A DNA stretch of 64,000 bases from Halomarina salina (GCF_023074835.1 NZ_JALLGW010000001.1:496001-560000); one strand, 5' to 3'. Positions 17,760 through 26,729 are shown, numbered from the stretch's first letter. Translations and numbers: made by a program. The notes: generated by a model not told the origin, from the sequence alone.

Positions 17760-18721
17760 GGTCGTCGGCCGTCGGCTCGAACCAGCCACGGTCGGAGTGT
17801 CGTTCCGCTCCCGAAGTATCGTCGGTGCGGTGTCGGGTGGTCACGACAGGCGGCCAGTGCGACGCACCGTCGGGTCGTTCGTGACCTACGAACGCGTCCG
17901 GCCGAGAATGCGGAATGGACTCGTACACGGCTCTACCGGCCGTCTCGGTTCGACGGGAGAGGTAGTCGGTCCCCGTCGGATAACGGGTCTAAGACTGTTA
18001 TCTCGGGAGCCGTCGCGCCGCTGCCAGGCGTTCCCGGTGAGCAGTCCCCGGCCCTTCGTCAGGAACGGTTCTCCTCGTCGTCCCGTCGGGGTCGACGTCG
18101 ATGCGGTCCGTCGTCGGAGACGGCGTGTCCCTTCCTCGCCGGCGTCGCGGAGTGGCTATGTACCGTCCCCTTCGAGAGACCTGCTTCCTCCGCGGGGTCG
18201 GTGACGCCTACACCGCCGAGGTGCTGTGGAGACGCGAGGCTGCCCAGCGACTTCCCGACCGCGTCGGGCGTTCCGGGGTCGTCGGACACGGGCGCGCCGA
18301 AGTGGCACACGCAGACCACGCTATTCGAGGCGTTCGAACGGTTGCTTCCGAACCGGACGCTTGGGGCAGAGATAGCTAGAGATAGGAAGCGGCACGCGAC
18401 GAGACCGACGACGTCGAGTGGCGATACGGACCGACGAGGCACGGCGGCCGGACGGCGAGAACGGTCGTACCGGACCGCCATTGCGAACGAGGCCCCCGAA
18501 AACCTGGGTGGTATATTGTTCGGCAAGATAGAACGGCGTTTCGGCCCGGATTGAGAAGCCAAAATAGCGATTCGTGCGCGCTATCCAGTCGGAGCGGCGA
18601 ATTAGTGACCGCCAACCGCCCATATTTCCTGTTCGAAAGGGTCGAACGCACACCGACCTCGGAGACGCCGACCGCGGTGGCACAGGTACAAGTAGCCTAA
18701 CGACCAACCTCCGATATCCCA
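17760..18721. other. 962-base gene-poor region with a decayed IclR fragment
   Basis: No intact gene is convincing between the IclR gene and rdfA. Open frames here are Arg/Ser/Pro-rich shadows and the base composition is less GC-biased than around it. The only recognisable content is the IclR helix-turn-helix remnant described separately. AT-rich text near 18500-18720 probably includes the rdfA promoter. Confidence 0.55.
18086..18262 (-). pseudogene. Remnant of an IclR-type helix-turn-helix
   Basis: Minus-strand translation reads KSLGSLASPQHLGGVGVTD, then PAEEAGLSKGTVHSHSATP and ARKGHAVSDDG. This follows the IclR pattern 'L..LGGVGVTELAEE-GLSKGTVHSHLATLREKGYVV' closely, with Leu-to-Pro and Leu-to-Ser changes in both helices. 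The frame then runs into unrelated Arg-rich text and a stop, and no effector domain can be found in any frame toward 17760. Two helix-breaking changes and loss of the second domain argue for a dead copy. It is oriented opposite to the intact IclR gene at 16944-17759. Confidence 0.65.
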
Positions 18722-19357
18722 ATGAACGATTCGCAGGACGACACGGGCGGACGTCCCTCCAGCAAGGTCGCACGCCTCATCGACGAGTACGACCTCGGGT
18801 CGACGTTCGGCGAGCGTCTGGAACGGCGCTGGACGGCCGACGGCAGCGAGCGGATGAGTCTCCGTGACCTTGCCGACCTGTTCAACAGACGTGTCCTCGA
18901 CGCCGCGATGACGCGGGCGGACATGTCGATGGTCGACGGCGAGGTGGACAACTTCTACCGCCTGCTGACAGACGACGACGTGAGCAGTGGGATGCGGACC
19001 GAGGCGCGGAGCCGTCTCGACCGGGAGGGCGTCGACGTCGACCAGCTCGAGCGGGACTTCGTCACGTACCAGGCCATCCGCACCTACCTCAAGGAGTACC
19101 GCGGTGCGGAGTACGAGAAGACGAGCGACGCCGACCGGGTCGAGACGGTCACCGACACCATCCAGCGACTCCGGACCCGGCTGCGCTCGGTCACCACCCG
19201 CAGCCTGGAACAGTTGCGGAACACCGGTCGCATCCGACTCGGGGAGTTCCGCCTGTTCGTCGACGTGGAGGTGCTGTGCGAGGAGTGTGGCGCGCAGTAC
19301 CGCATCGACGACCTGCTGGCGCGCGGTGGCTGTGACTGCGAGTCGAGCGAGGCGTGA
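18722..19357 (+). CDS. rdfA: RdfA-family protein (rod-determining factor)
   Basis: A 211-residue haloarchaeal protein. The N-terminal part (about 14-130) has the RdfA pattern 'SKVARLIDEYDLGSTFGERLERRW', 'ERMSLRDLADLFNRRVLDAAM' and 'VSSGMRTEARSRLDREGVDVDQLERDFVTYQAIRTYL' (each quoted only in part). A helical stretch follows, and a small zinc-ribbon-like end has C186-x2-C189 and C204-x-C206. In Haloferax volcanii RdfA is required for rod cells and its gene sits beside an SMC-like gene. Here the SMC-like gene also lies next door, in convergent orientation. The name rests on my recognition of the family, without a search. Confidence 0.75.
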   Translation: MNDSQDDTGGRPSSKVARLIDEYDLGSTFGERLERRWTADGSERMSLRDLADLFNRRVLDAAMTRADMSMVDGEVDNFYRLLTDDDVSSGMRTEARSRLDREGVDVDQLERDFVTYQAIRTYLKEYRGAEYEKTSDADRVETVTDTIQRLRTRLRSVTTRSLEQLRNTGRIRLGEFRLFVDVEVLCEECGAQYRIDDLLARGGCDCESSEA

Positions 19358-19518
19358 CAGTCGTACGTTTGTTATGCGGCCGCGCAGTCGGTCGATTGTC
19401 GAGGTGACCCGGCGACCGCGAGTGACGACGAGTTGGTGAGGTGCGGCGGGGCAGCGAGAGACGGCAGCGCGGCGAGAAGCAGGGAGAGCGGAGCGAGAGT
19501 GAGCGGTGTGGTGGCCCC

Positions 19519-21465
19519 TCAGATGTCGGTGATGCGGGTGTACTCGTCGTCGAGCGCCTGCGCGTCTTCGGGGAGGAGCGCGACGACGAGGAACTCCGCG
19601 TAGTCGGCGATGTAGGCGACGAGGTCGGCGATACGCTCGGAGTCGATGGCCTCCAGCGAGTCGAGCAGGACGAACGGCACCGTCTCGTGGAGGTCGTGGA
19701 CGAGGTAGCCCGCGAGGCCGAACACCAGCCCCGTCACCTCCCGCTCGGACTCGCTGAGGTGGTCGACGGTGTCCTCGTACGTCGCACCCGACGCCGTCGA
19801 CCGGACGACGTGGAGTTCGAACATGCTCTTGTCCACCTTCCGCCGGCCCTCCCGGACCGTGCGCTCGACGCGTTCGATCCAGATGCGTTCGAGGTTCTGG
19901 TAGTCGAGGATACCGAGCACGGCGTCCATGTGGTCGTTGAACTGCTCGATGGCACCCGCTTCGAGCTGGTCGATGCGGGTGCGGAGGTCGGTGAGTTCCT
20001 CGGTGAGCTGGTCGCGCTGGTCGCGGAGCTGGTCCTCCTCGGCGAGGCGGTCCTCCACGGTCGCGATGCGGTCGGTGACATCGTCGAGGTCCGACTCCAG
20101 ACGACCGAGTTCGAACTCCAGTTGGTTCGCCTCCCGGTGGAGGTCGAGGATCTCGCTGAAGTCCTCCGATTCGAGCGACTCGACCTCCTCCTCCAGGGAC
20201 TCGATCTCCTCGTTCAGCTCCTCGCGGTCCTCGCGGAGGGACTCCAGCGCCTCGCGACGCCGGTCCAGTTCGTCGGTCACGTCCGCGAGACGGCGCTCGA
20301 CGTTCTCGCGCTGGCGCTGCTGTTCCTCGCGTTCGCGCTGGGTGGCCTTCAGGTCGTCCAGGTCGTCCTCGATGCCGCGGATGGTCTCCAGCTTCTCCTT
20401 GCGCAGGTCGCGGAGGTGGTCGAGCGTCGACTCGATGCTGTCGCTCTCGACCGTCGAGCCACAGGTCCAGCAGACCACGCCGTCGTCGGCGACGAGCTGG
20501 TCGGTGACCGAGCCGTCGGTCTCCTCCTCCCGGAGGGCGCTCCCGACCGTGTCGTCCCCGCCCTCGAGCATCTCCTCGTTGAACCCGATGACGTTCTGGA
20601 GCTCGCTGATGTCGGCTTCCAGGGCCTCCTTGCGCTGGCGGAGGCGCGTTATCTCGCCGTCGAGCTCCTGGTGCTCGCCCATCGGCGTCTCGGGGAGGTC
20701 GTCGCGCTCCGCCTCCAGTTCGCGGCGTTCGCTCGTCAGCGACTCGATGCTCTCCTGCTGGACGTCGATGTCAGAGCGGATGCGCTCGGCGTCCGAGCGT
20801 CGGTTCCGGAGGTCGTCGAGCCGCGACTCGAGTTCGCGTTTCTCCTCCTGGGTCTCGCCCACGTCGGCGTCCTGGTCGGCGATCTCCTCTTCCTTCTCGG
20901 CGAGTTCGGCACGCTTCTCCTCGATGTCGGTCTCGAGGCTCGTCCGTCGCTCTTCGAGGGAGGGGAGGTCGTCCTTCAGCTCCTCCAGCTCCTCCAGTTC
21001 GTCGTCGAGACGGTCCCGTTCCGCCTCGAGGTCTCGAATCTCGGCCTGGATGGCGTCGGTGTCGACCGGCCGCATGATGAGCTCGCGGAGGTCGGCGCTC
21101 TGGGCGACCGCCTGCCGGGCGTCGTTCGATTCGAGGAGGAACGCGAAGAGGTCGGCGACCGTCGCGTCGTCGAGGTACGGGTCGCCGCCGGCGGAGACGT
21201 TCCCGTTCGACCGTGTGAACGTCCGGACGTACTCGTCGCCGGCGATTTCGAGTTCCGCGTGTCCCTCCTCGGCGTCGCCCTTCAGCGAGGCGTTGTCGCT
21301 CCCCATCGCCGCCATGATGGCCTGCAGGAACGACGTTCGATTGGTCGCGTTGCGACCGGTCAACACCGTCACGCCGGGTGGGATATCCACCGACGTCTCG
21401 TCGATTCCACCGATGTTCCGTGCGTAGACCGAAGCGACGTGCTCCGATGTCTTGACCGCGTCCAT
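19519..21465 (-). CDS. Archaea-specific SMC-related protein (Rad50/SMC-like coiled coil)
   Basis: I start at ATG 21465 (MDAVKTSEHVASVYARNIGG), giving 648 residues. N-terminal ATPase head to about 130, long coiled coil about 140-505, a CxxC zinc-hook-like apex (C332-W-T-C335) and a C-terminal head. The ATPase motifs are atypical. The P-loop position reads GRNATNRTS (37-45), with no GKS/T. The signature reads LSESER (570-575), and the Walker B position VPFVLLDS (596-603) has Ser where the catalytic Glu is expected. Haloarchaeal relatives pair with rdfA genes. It may form a ring or clamp on DNA; whether it hydrolyses ATP is doubtful from sequence. Confidence 0.85.
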   Translation of the reverse strand: MDAVKTSEHVASVYARNIGGIDETSVDIPPGVTVLTGRNATNRTSFLQAIMAAMGSDNASLKGDAEEGHAELEIAGDEYVRTFTRSNGNVSAGGDPYLDDATVADLFAFLLESNDARQAVAQSADLRELIMRPVDTDAIQAEIRDLEAERDRLDDELEELEELKDDLPSLEERRTSLETDIEEKRAELAEKEEEIADQDADVGETQEEKRELESRLDDLRNRRSDAERIRSDIDVQQESIESLTSERRELEAERDDLPETPMGEHQELDGEITRLRQRKEALEADISELQNVIGFNEEMLEGGDDTVGSALREEETDGSVTDQLVADDGVVCWTCGSTVESDSIESTLDHLRDLRKEKLETIRGIEDDLDDLKATQREREEQQRQRENVERRLADVTDELDRRREALESLREDREELNEEIESLEEEVESLESEDFSEILDLHREANQLEFELGRLESDLDDVTDRIATVEDRLAEEDQLRDQRDQLTEELTDLRTRIDQLEAGAIEQFNDHMDAVLGILDYQNLERIWIERVERTVREGRRKVDKSMFELHVVRSTASGATYEDTVDHLSESEREVTGLVFGLAGYLVHDLHETVPFVLLDSLEAIDSERIADLVAYIADYAEFLVVALLPEDAQALDDEYTRITDI

Positions 21466-21572
21466 GGTCGGACTCACGACAGTGGAGTGCAAAAAGGTGT
21501 TGTAAACCCATCGGGAACGAATCCGGAAAGAAAAACACGCAGACTCATTACCCGCGACCTCCTGGAGTCGAC

Positions 21573-21998
21573 ATGGCTCGACTCGAAGGCGTCCCGGTCG
21601 CGGACCTGCTCGACGCACTCGACGCGGCGACGTCCGCGAAGGCGACGAAGCGGTTGATGGTCGCCGTCCTGTACAAACGCGGCCACTCGGTGCCGGTCGT
21701 CGCCGACTGGTTCGGGATGCGCGAGAACACCATCTACGCCTGGTTCGACCGTCTCGAAGCCGAACCAATCGAGCAGGCGGTGCGCGATAGGCCACGTCCC
21801 GGCCGGCCGCCGAAACTCGACGAGAACGAACGACGCGAACTCGACGCGACGCTCCACGAACCCCCCACAGCGGCCGGGTACGACGCGGACGCCTGGTCGG
21901 TGTCGCTCGTTCGGCGACACATCGCCGAGACGTACGACGTGGAGTACACGCACCGACACGTCCGGAACCTCGTGGACGACGCCGGCGTGTCGTCGTGA
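21573..21998 (+). CDS. Stand-alone IS630-type helix-turn-helix protein
   Basis: This 141-residue protein matches the DNA-binding N-terminus of IS630-family transposases: 'KRLMVAVLYKRGHSVPVVADWFGMRENTIYAWFDRLE' (partly quoted, residues about 26-62), the DRPRPGRPPKL linker (72-82), and a second HTH-like part ending in 'HVRNLVDDAGVSS'. The frame stops there, and the following 245 bases show no DDE catalytic domain. It is therefore either a transposase remnant or a domesticated regulator. It is divergent from the SMC-related gene (107 bases apart), a position that suits a local regulator. Confidence 0.75.
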   Translation: MARLEGVPVADLLDALDAATSAKATKRLMVAVLYKRGHSVPVVADWFGMRENTIYAWFDRLEAEPIEQAVRDRPRPGRPPKLDENERRELDATLHEPPTAAGYDADAWSVSLVRRHIAETYDVEYTHRHVRNLVDDAGVSS

Positions 21999-22243
21999 CG
22001 GCGTGGTTCGTCGGGTCGCTGGAACCGCCAGCGGGTCGGTAACACGGGCAGCGGAGGCGGCCGACGACGGCCGCCGGGCAGACGTCACTCGGCAGTCGAG
22101 TCTGCGTAGTCCGACCCGACGAAACCCGACGGCGCCCGATTGTATGATTGCGGTTATTTATTTCAAATTCGTACGCTGGATGTCGTCGCCGTCGTCCGAG
22201 AACCACCCACTGATTCATCGTCGCTCGACACCTATCATCGACA

Positions 22244-22915
22244 ATGAACACAACTCGTCGGTTCGTACTGGCCGCCGGACTGGTCGCCCTCGGCGGTGTC
22301 GCGAGCGTCCTCGCCGCGCCGTCGCTCCCCGACCAGGTGGTCACGCACTGGAACGCCGCGGGCGAACCGGACGGAACGATGGCGAAACTCCCGGCTCTCG
22401 CGCTGATGCCGCTCCTGTCGGCGTTCCTGGTGGGCCTGTTCGCCGTGATTCCGCGTCTCGACCCGCTCGGTGAGAACATCGGCGAGTTCCGGCCGTACTA
22501 CGACTGGTTCGTCGTCGTCTTCGCGGCGTTCATGCTCCTGGTCCACCTCGGAACGCTGGCGTTCAACCTCGGCTACGACGTCGACATTACGCAGGTCGTC
22601 CTCGCGGGCGTCGCCCTGCTCTTCTACTACGTCGGCGTGTTGCTCGGCCACGCCGAACGCAACTGGTTCGTCGGCGTCCGGACGCCGTGGACGCTCAGTA
22701 GCGACGAGGTGTGGGCTCGGACCCACCGGCTCGCCGGTCGGCTGTTCAAACTCACCGCGCTGGTCTCGCTGGTCGGCCTCCTAGTCGGCGACTACGCGGT
22801 GTACTTCCTGCTCGTGCCCGCACTGGCGACCGCTGCGGTCACCGTCGGCTACTCCTACTACCTCTACGAGCGCCTCGAACGCGCCGGGGAGCTATCGCCG
22901 AACTCCGGCCTCTGA
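22244..22915 (+). CDS. SdpI-family membrane protein (DUF1648 + SdpI)
   Basis: A 223-residue protein with about six membrane helices. The N-terminal half is DUF1648-like: after the first helix comes 'LPDQVVTHWNAAGEPDGTMAKL' (about residues 28-49). The C-terminal half has the SdpI pattern 'YYVGVLLGHAERNWFVGVRTPWTLSSDEVWARTHRLAGRLF' (quoted in part, about 125-165). In Bacillus SdpI gives immunity to the SdpC toxin and signals to a repressor. In archaea the role is unknown. It is a single gene with an AT-rich upstream region (TTGCGGTTATTTATTTCAAA near 22150) that probably holds its promoter. Confidence 0.88.
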   Translation: MNTTRRFVLAAGLVALGGVASVLAAPSLPDQVVTHWNAAGEPDGTMAKLPALALMPLLSAFLVGLFAVIPRLDPLGENIGEFRPYYDWFVVVFAAFMLLVHLGTLAFNLGYDVDITQVVLAGVALLFYYVGVLLGHAERNWFVGVRTPWTLSSDEVWARTHRLAGRLFKLTALVSLVGLLVGDYAVYFLLVPALATAAVTVGYSYYLYERLERAGELSPNSGL

Positions 22916-23044
22916 CCGGGGCCGTCGGTGACGTACGCAGCGGTTACCTGCCTATCGGCGGCCTGTTTCAGCTACCTGCCCATCCGCTACCCGCCTATCG
23001 GCGCTCGACACGCCGACGGCGGCGTCGCGAGAGCGTGAGAGTCG

Positions 23045-23362
23045 TCACTCCTCGGGCGGGTCGTGTGGGGTGATCTCGATTCGCCCGTCGGCGGTGATGA
23101 CGACGGCGTAGCCGTCGACCCTGAACCTGGTGAGGCCGTCGTAGCGTGCGCTCCCGTCGTGGCGCTGCTGGAACAGTCGGTCGAGCGAAACCGGGTCGAT
23201 GCTCTCGTAGAGCACCCGCTCGGCACGTCGCACGTCCGTACCCATGAGGTCGGCCAGCCTGTGGACGAGGATGGTACTGAGCTTCCGCGACCCGGTCGGG
23301 TCGTAGTACGAGACGTAGCGCTCGGACTCGCGATTCGGTCTGTCTGGGGACGATGGAACCAT
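23045..23362 (-). CDS. HalOD1-domain protein
   Basis: I start at ATG 23362 (MVPSSPDRPNRESERY). The 105-residue protein is essentially one halobacterial output domain 1: 'KLSTILVHRLADLMGTD', 'VLYESIDPVSLDRLFQQ' and 'VDGYAVVITADGRIEI' mark its helices and final strands. HalOD1 occurs alone or attached to response regulators in Halobacteria, and its molecular role is not established. It lies between the SdpI-like gene and mutS. Two further solo candidates of this type are in the window, the clearer one at 49808-50101. Confidence 0.8.
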   Translation of the reverse strand: MVPSSPDRPNRESERYVSYYDPTGSRKLSTILVHRLADLMGTDVRRAERVLYESIDPVSLDRLFQQRHDGSARYDGLTRFRVDGYAVVITADGRIEITPHDPPEE

Positions 23363-23591
23363 GTCGATACCTTCGGACGCGACGGACAGTGCCGGAACTG
23401 GCGACTGTACGCCGCAGGGGGTCTGCGACCTCCGCACAATACTCTGGGTCGTGGTGCACGATAACGACAGCGTCAGGTGACGGGTCGACTGGACGTGACG
23501 CTGTTCGGTCGCCACGTCGAGAACGACGTCGAACCGAACCAGTCGGAGATGCCGACGACCCGGACCGGTCGGCGGTGAGAACGACCCGACG

Positions 23592-26291
23592 CTACCGGTC
23601 GTCCAGTCGCGACTGCCACTCCTGGACCTTCGACATGAGTTCGACCGGCGGCGTCTCGTTCACGTCCGTCTCGCGGAGTTCTCGCAGTACCGACTCCATC
23701 TCCGGGTCGGGCGACTGCGATGTCGAATCGGGCGATGCCGCGTCGGACGACGTCGCACCGGACGACGACGGCGTCCCGCCGTCCGCACTCGCGCCGCCTC
23801 TGAAGCCGCCCGACCCGAGGTCGAAGACGGCCTGGACCGTCTCGCCGCCGCCCGACCCCTTCGCCTCGATGGCCTTCTCCTCGCGCAGGCGGTCGAGCAC
23901 GTCGCCCGCCCGGCGGACGACGGGGTCGGGGACGCCCGCGAGGTCCGCGACGTGGACGCCGTACGAGCGGTTCGTCGCCCCCTCCTCGACGGTCCGGAGG
24001 AACGTCACCTCGCCGTCCGACTCGTCGACGGACACGTGGACGTTCGCGACGCGGGGCAGGTGCTCGGCGAGACCAGTCAGTTCGTGGTAGTGAGTCGCGA
24101 ACAGCGTCTTCGCGCCGACGGTGTTGTGGAGATACTCGGTGGCAGCCCAGGCGATGGAGATACCGTCGTAGGTCGCCGTCCCGCGGCCCACCTCGTCGAG
24201 GATGACCAGCGAGTCCTCGGTGGCGCTGTGGAGGATATTGCTCAGCTCCTGCATCTCGACCATGAACGTCGAGCGGCCCTGCGCCAGTTCGTCGAGCGCG
24301 CCGACGCGGGTGTAGATACCGTCGACGACGCCGACCGTCGCGGAGCGCGCCGGGACGAAGCTCCCGACCTGCGCGAGCAGGGTGACGAGCGCCGCCTGAC
24401 GCATGTAGGTGGACTTCCCGCTCATGTTCGGCCCGGTGACGATGAGGAACCGGCGCTCGGCGTCGAGGTGGAGGTCGTTCGGGACGAACGAGACGTCGGT
24501 CTCGACGACCGGATGCCGCCCCGCCTCGATGTGCAGCGGTCCCGACTCGACGAGTTCCGGGCGCGTCCAGTCGTGCTTGACGGCGTGGGTGGCGAGACAC
24601 GCCAGCGCGTCGAGTTCCGCGAGCGCTCTCCCCACGTCCTGCAGCAGTTCGGCGTGGCCGGCGACGTCCTCGCGCAGCTCCTCGAACAGTTCGTACTCCA
24701 GGTCGCCGCGCCGCTCTTCGAGGCGGAGTATCTCGCGTTCGCGTTCGCGGAGTTCGTCGGTGACGTACCGCTGGGAGTTCTTCAGCGTCTTGATGCCCTC
24801 GTAGCGCTCGGGGGCGGCGTCGGCCTGGGACTTCGCCACCTGGATGTAGTAGCCGTCGGTCTTGTTGCGGTCCACGGAGAGGCGGGCGATGCCCGTCTGC
24901 TCGCTCTCCCGCTCGGCGAGCGTGTCGAACCACTCGACGCACTCCTCGTGGCGCGCGACGAGGTCGGCCAGTTCCTCGTCGTACTCGGGACGCAACAGAC
25001 CGCCCTGCGTGACGGTGTTCGGCGGGTCCTCGGCGAGGGCGGTGTCGAGCGTCTCGCGGAGGTCCGCGGCCGCATCGCGGTCGATGCGGTCCAGCACGTC
25101 GGCGACCGACGAGTCGGCGAGTCGCGGCGTCGCGTCGAGCGTCTCGGCGAGTCGAGGGACGAGCGCGAGCGTCTCCTTCGCGCGGAGCAGGTCGGTCGCG
25201 CCAGCGCTCCCCGACACCGTCCGACTCGCCAGCCGTTCGAGGTCGTACGCCTCCGAGAGCGTCTCCCGGAGTTCCTCGCGGGCCAGCGCGGCCTCGCAGA
25301 ACGCGCCGACGCACGCCTGGCGGCGCTCCAGTTCGCCTCGGGCGCGTCGAGGGCGGCCGAGCCACTGCTTGAGGAGGCGACGGCCCGCGCTCGTCTCGGT
25401 GTGGTCGACCGTCTCGAACAGCGACCGGCCCGCGCCGGTCATCGTCTCGGTGAGTTCGAGGTTGCGCTGGGTGGTCGCGTCGACGGCGACGTGGTCGTCC
25501 GGCGTGTACGTCCCGAGGCGCGTCACCGACGCCAGCGCGCCGGTCCCCGTCTCGGCGAGGTAGTCGAGCGCCGCGCCCGCCGCCTGTACGGCGAGCGTCG
25601 AGTCCAGTCCCAGACTCTCTTCGACCTCCCCGAACTGCTCGCGGAGCACGTGTCGGGCTTTACCGGGTGCGAACGCCTCGGTCGCGTGCAGGGTGAGGGT
25701 CGCGTCGGTCCGTTCGCGGACGGTGGCGAGCAGGTCGTCGTCGGTCCGCACCGCTGGGCCGGGGAGTATCTCGGTCGGCGCGAAGCGGTACAGTTCGGTG
25801 AGGACCGCCGGTGCGTCCGCGACCGCCGTGACGTGGAATCTGCCGGTGGTGACGTCGACGAACGCGAGGCCGTACGCGTCGTCCCCCGCGTCGCTCCCGG
25901 TGCCGCCGTCGGCGCTCCCGTCCGAGACGAGACTCGCGAGGTACCGCGCGTCGGCGTCGTTCGTCTCGAGGAGCGTGCCGGGGGTGACGACCCGCTCGAT
26001 GCGGCGCTCGTGGCCGTCCTCGGTGGCGTACTGGTCGGCGACGGCGACGCGGTAGCCGCGTTCGACCAGAGCGGACAGGTACGGCGTGAGGTCGTCCAGC
26101 GGGACGCCCGCCATCTTGTACGCGTCGCCGCCCGACGAGCGCTCCGAGACCTTGAGGTCCAGTTCGCGCCCGACGAGTTCGGCGTCCTCGTGGAAGAACT
26201 CGTAGAAGTCGCCCATCTGCATCGCCAGCACGTCCGCGTCCGTCTCCTCCTTGAGCGCGAGATACTGGCCGACGATACCCTCCGCAGTCAT
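23592..26291 (-). CDS. mutS: DNA mismatch repair protein MutS
   Basis: This 899-residue protein recognises mispairs. The N-terminal mismatch-binding domain has the Phe-x-Glu wedge in MGDFYEFF (F29, E31). Connector, lever and clamp domains follow, and the C-terminal ABC-type ATPase shows Walker A TGPNMSGKST, the 'STFMVEMQELSNIL' segment, Walker B LVILDEVGRGT and FATHYHEL. A Ser/Asp-rich linker (near residues 810-860) precedes a short C-terminal helical part. The length is normal for archaeal MutS1. It acts with MutL (4237-6408). It is probably monocistronic. Confidence 0.97.
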   Translation of the reverse strand: MTAEGIVGQYLALKEETDADVLAMQMGDFYEFFHEDAELVGRELDLKVSERSSGGDAYKMAGVPLDDLTPYLSALVERGYRVAVADQYATEDGHERRIERVVTPGTLLETNDADARYLASLVSDGSADGGTGSDAGDDAYGLAFVDVTTGRFHVTAVADAPAVLTELYRFAPTEILPGPAVRTDDDLLATVRERTDATLTLHATEAFAPGKARHVLREQFGEVEESLGLDSTLAVQAAGAALDYLAETGTGALASVTRLGTYTPDDHVAVDATTQRNLELTETMTGAGRSLFETVDHTETSAGRRLLKQWLGRPRRARGELERRQACVGAFCEAALAREELRETLSEAYDLERLASRTVSGSAGATDLLRAKETLALVPRLAETLDATPRLADSSVADVLDRIDRDAAADLRETLDTALAEDPPNTVTQGGLLRPEYDEELADLVARHEECVEWFDTLAERESEQTGIARLSVDRNKTDGYYIQVAKSQADAAPERYEGIKTLKNSQRYVTDELREREREILRLEERRGDLEYELFEELREDVAGHAELLQDVGRALAELDALACLATHAVKHDWTRPELVESGPLHIEAGRHPVVETDVSFVPNDLHLDAERRFLIVTGPNMSGKSTYMRQAALVTLLAQVGSFVPARSATVGVVDGIYTRVGALDELAQGRSTFMVEMQELSNILHSATEDSLVILDEVGRGTATYDGISIAWAATEYLHNTVGAKTLFATHYHELTGLAEHLPRVANVHVSVDESDGEVTFLRTVEEGATNRSYGVHVADLAGVPDPVVRRAGDVLDRLREEKAIEAKGSGGGETVQAVFDLGSGGFRGGASADGGTPSSSGATSSDAASPDSTSQSPDPEMESVLRELRETDVNETPPVELMSKVQEWQSRLDDR

Positions 26292-26384
26292 GCTTCGAGA
26301 CTGTCGCGGGGGCGGTGAAAACGGTGTGGGTTCGCTCCCGACGCGGCGGCAGCTATCGGGTGGCCACGCTCCGCGTGCGCCCGG

Positions 26385-26729
26385 TCAGACCGACACGCCC
26401 TCGGTGTGCGTGTCGAGGAACTCGACGACGGACTCCGCACCCTGGAAGCCGTCGGCCAGTCGCGCGACTTCCGCGCCGTCCTCGAACAGGACGAGCGTCG
26501 GTACCGAGCGCACGTCGTACGTCTCGACCAGTCCGATGTCGTCGCCGGGGTTCACCATCGCCACGGTGACCTCGGTCGCACGCTGGACAGTGCCGAGGAC
26601 GGGTTCCATCGCCTGGCACATCGCACAGCCAGCGGTGTAGAACTCCACGAGGACCAGGTCGTGGGTCGCGAGTACGTCGCGCAGGTCGTCGCCGTCGGTC
26701 GGTCGTAGGGGCTTGGCGGTGAGGGTCAC
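26385..26729 (-). CDS. Thioredoxin-fold protein with CAMC active site
   Basis: I start at GTG 26729 (VTLTAKPLRPTDGDDL); sequence upstream of it is not protein-like. The 114-residue protein has the thioredoxin order: 'LVLVEFYTAGCAMCQAMEPVL' with a C35-A-M-C38 active site in place of CGPC, 'VAMVNPGDDIGLVETYDVRSVPTLVLF' with the cis-Pro, and a final helix. The unusual middle residues suggest a reduction potential different from classic thioredoxin. It probably serves as a general disulfide reductase or redox carrier in the cytoplasm. The glycosyltransferase gene starts divergently 132 bases away. Confidence 0.88.
   Translation of the reverse strand: MTLTAKPLRPTDGDDLRDVLATHDLVLVEFYTAGCAMCQAMEPVLGTVQRATEVTVAMVNPGDDIGLVETYDVRSVPTLVLFEDGAEVARLADGFQGAESVVEFLDTHTEGVSV

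Noticed and set aside
17797-18204. 135-codon plus-strand frame in the gene-poor region
   Set aside because: Arg/Ser-rich without domain, and it lies antisense to part of the IclR remnant.
20461-20467. CxxC in the SMC-related protein as evidence for true Rad50
   Set aside because: The ATPase head motifs do not fit Rad50 and no Mre11 gene is adjacent, so I keep the SMC-related name.
19441-21657. 738-codon open frame opposite the SMC-related gene
   Set aside because: It is the antisense shadow of the coiled-coil gene: Leu/Val/Arg-rich with no domain, and the opposite strand has a clear SMC-like product.
23952-26318. 788-codon open frame opposite mutS
   Set aside because: High-GC third positions leave long antisense frames; MutS motifs on the other strand are unambiguous.
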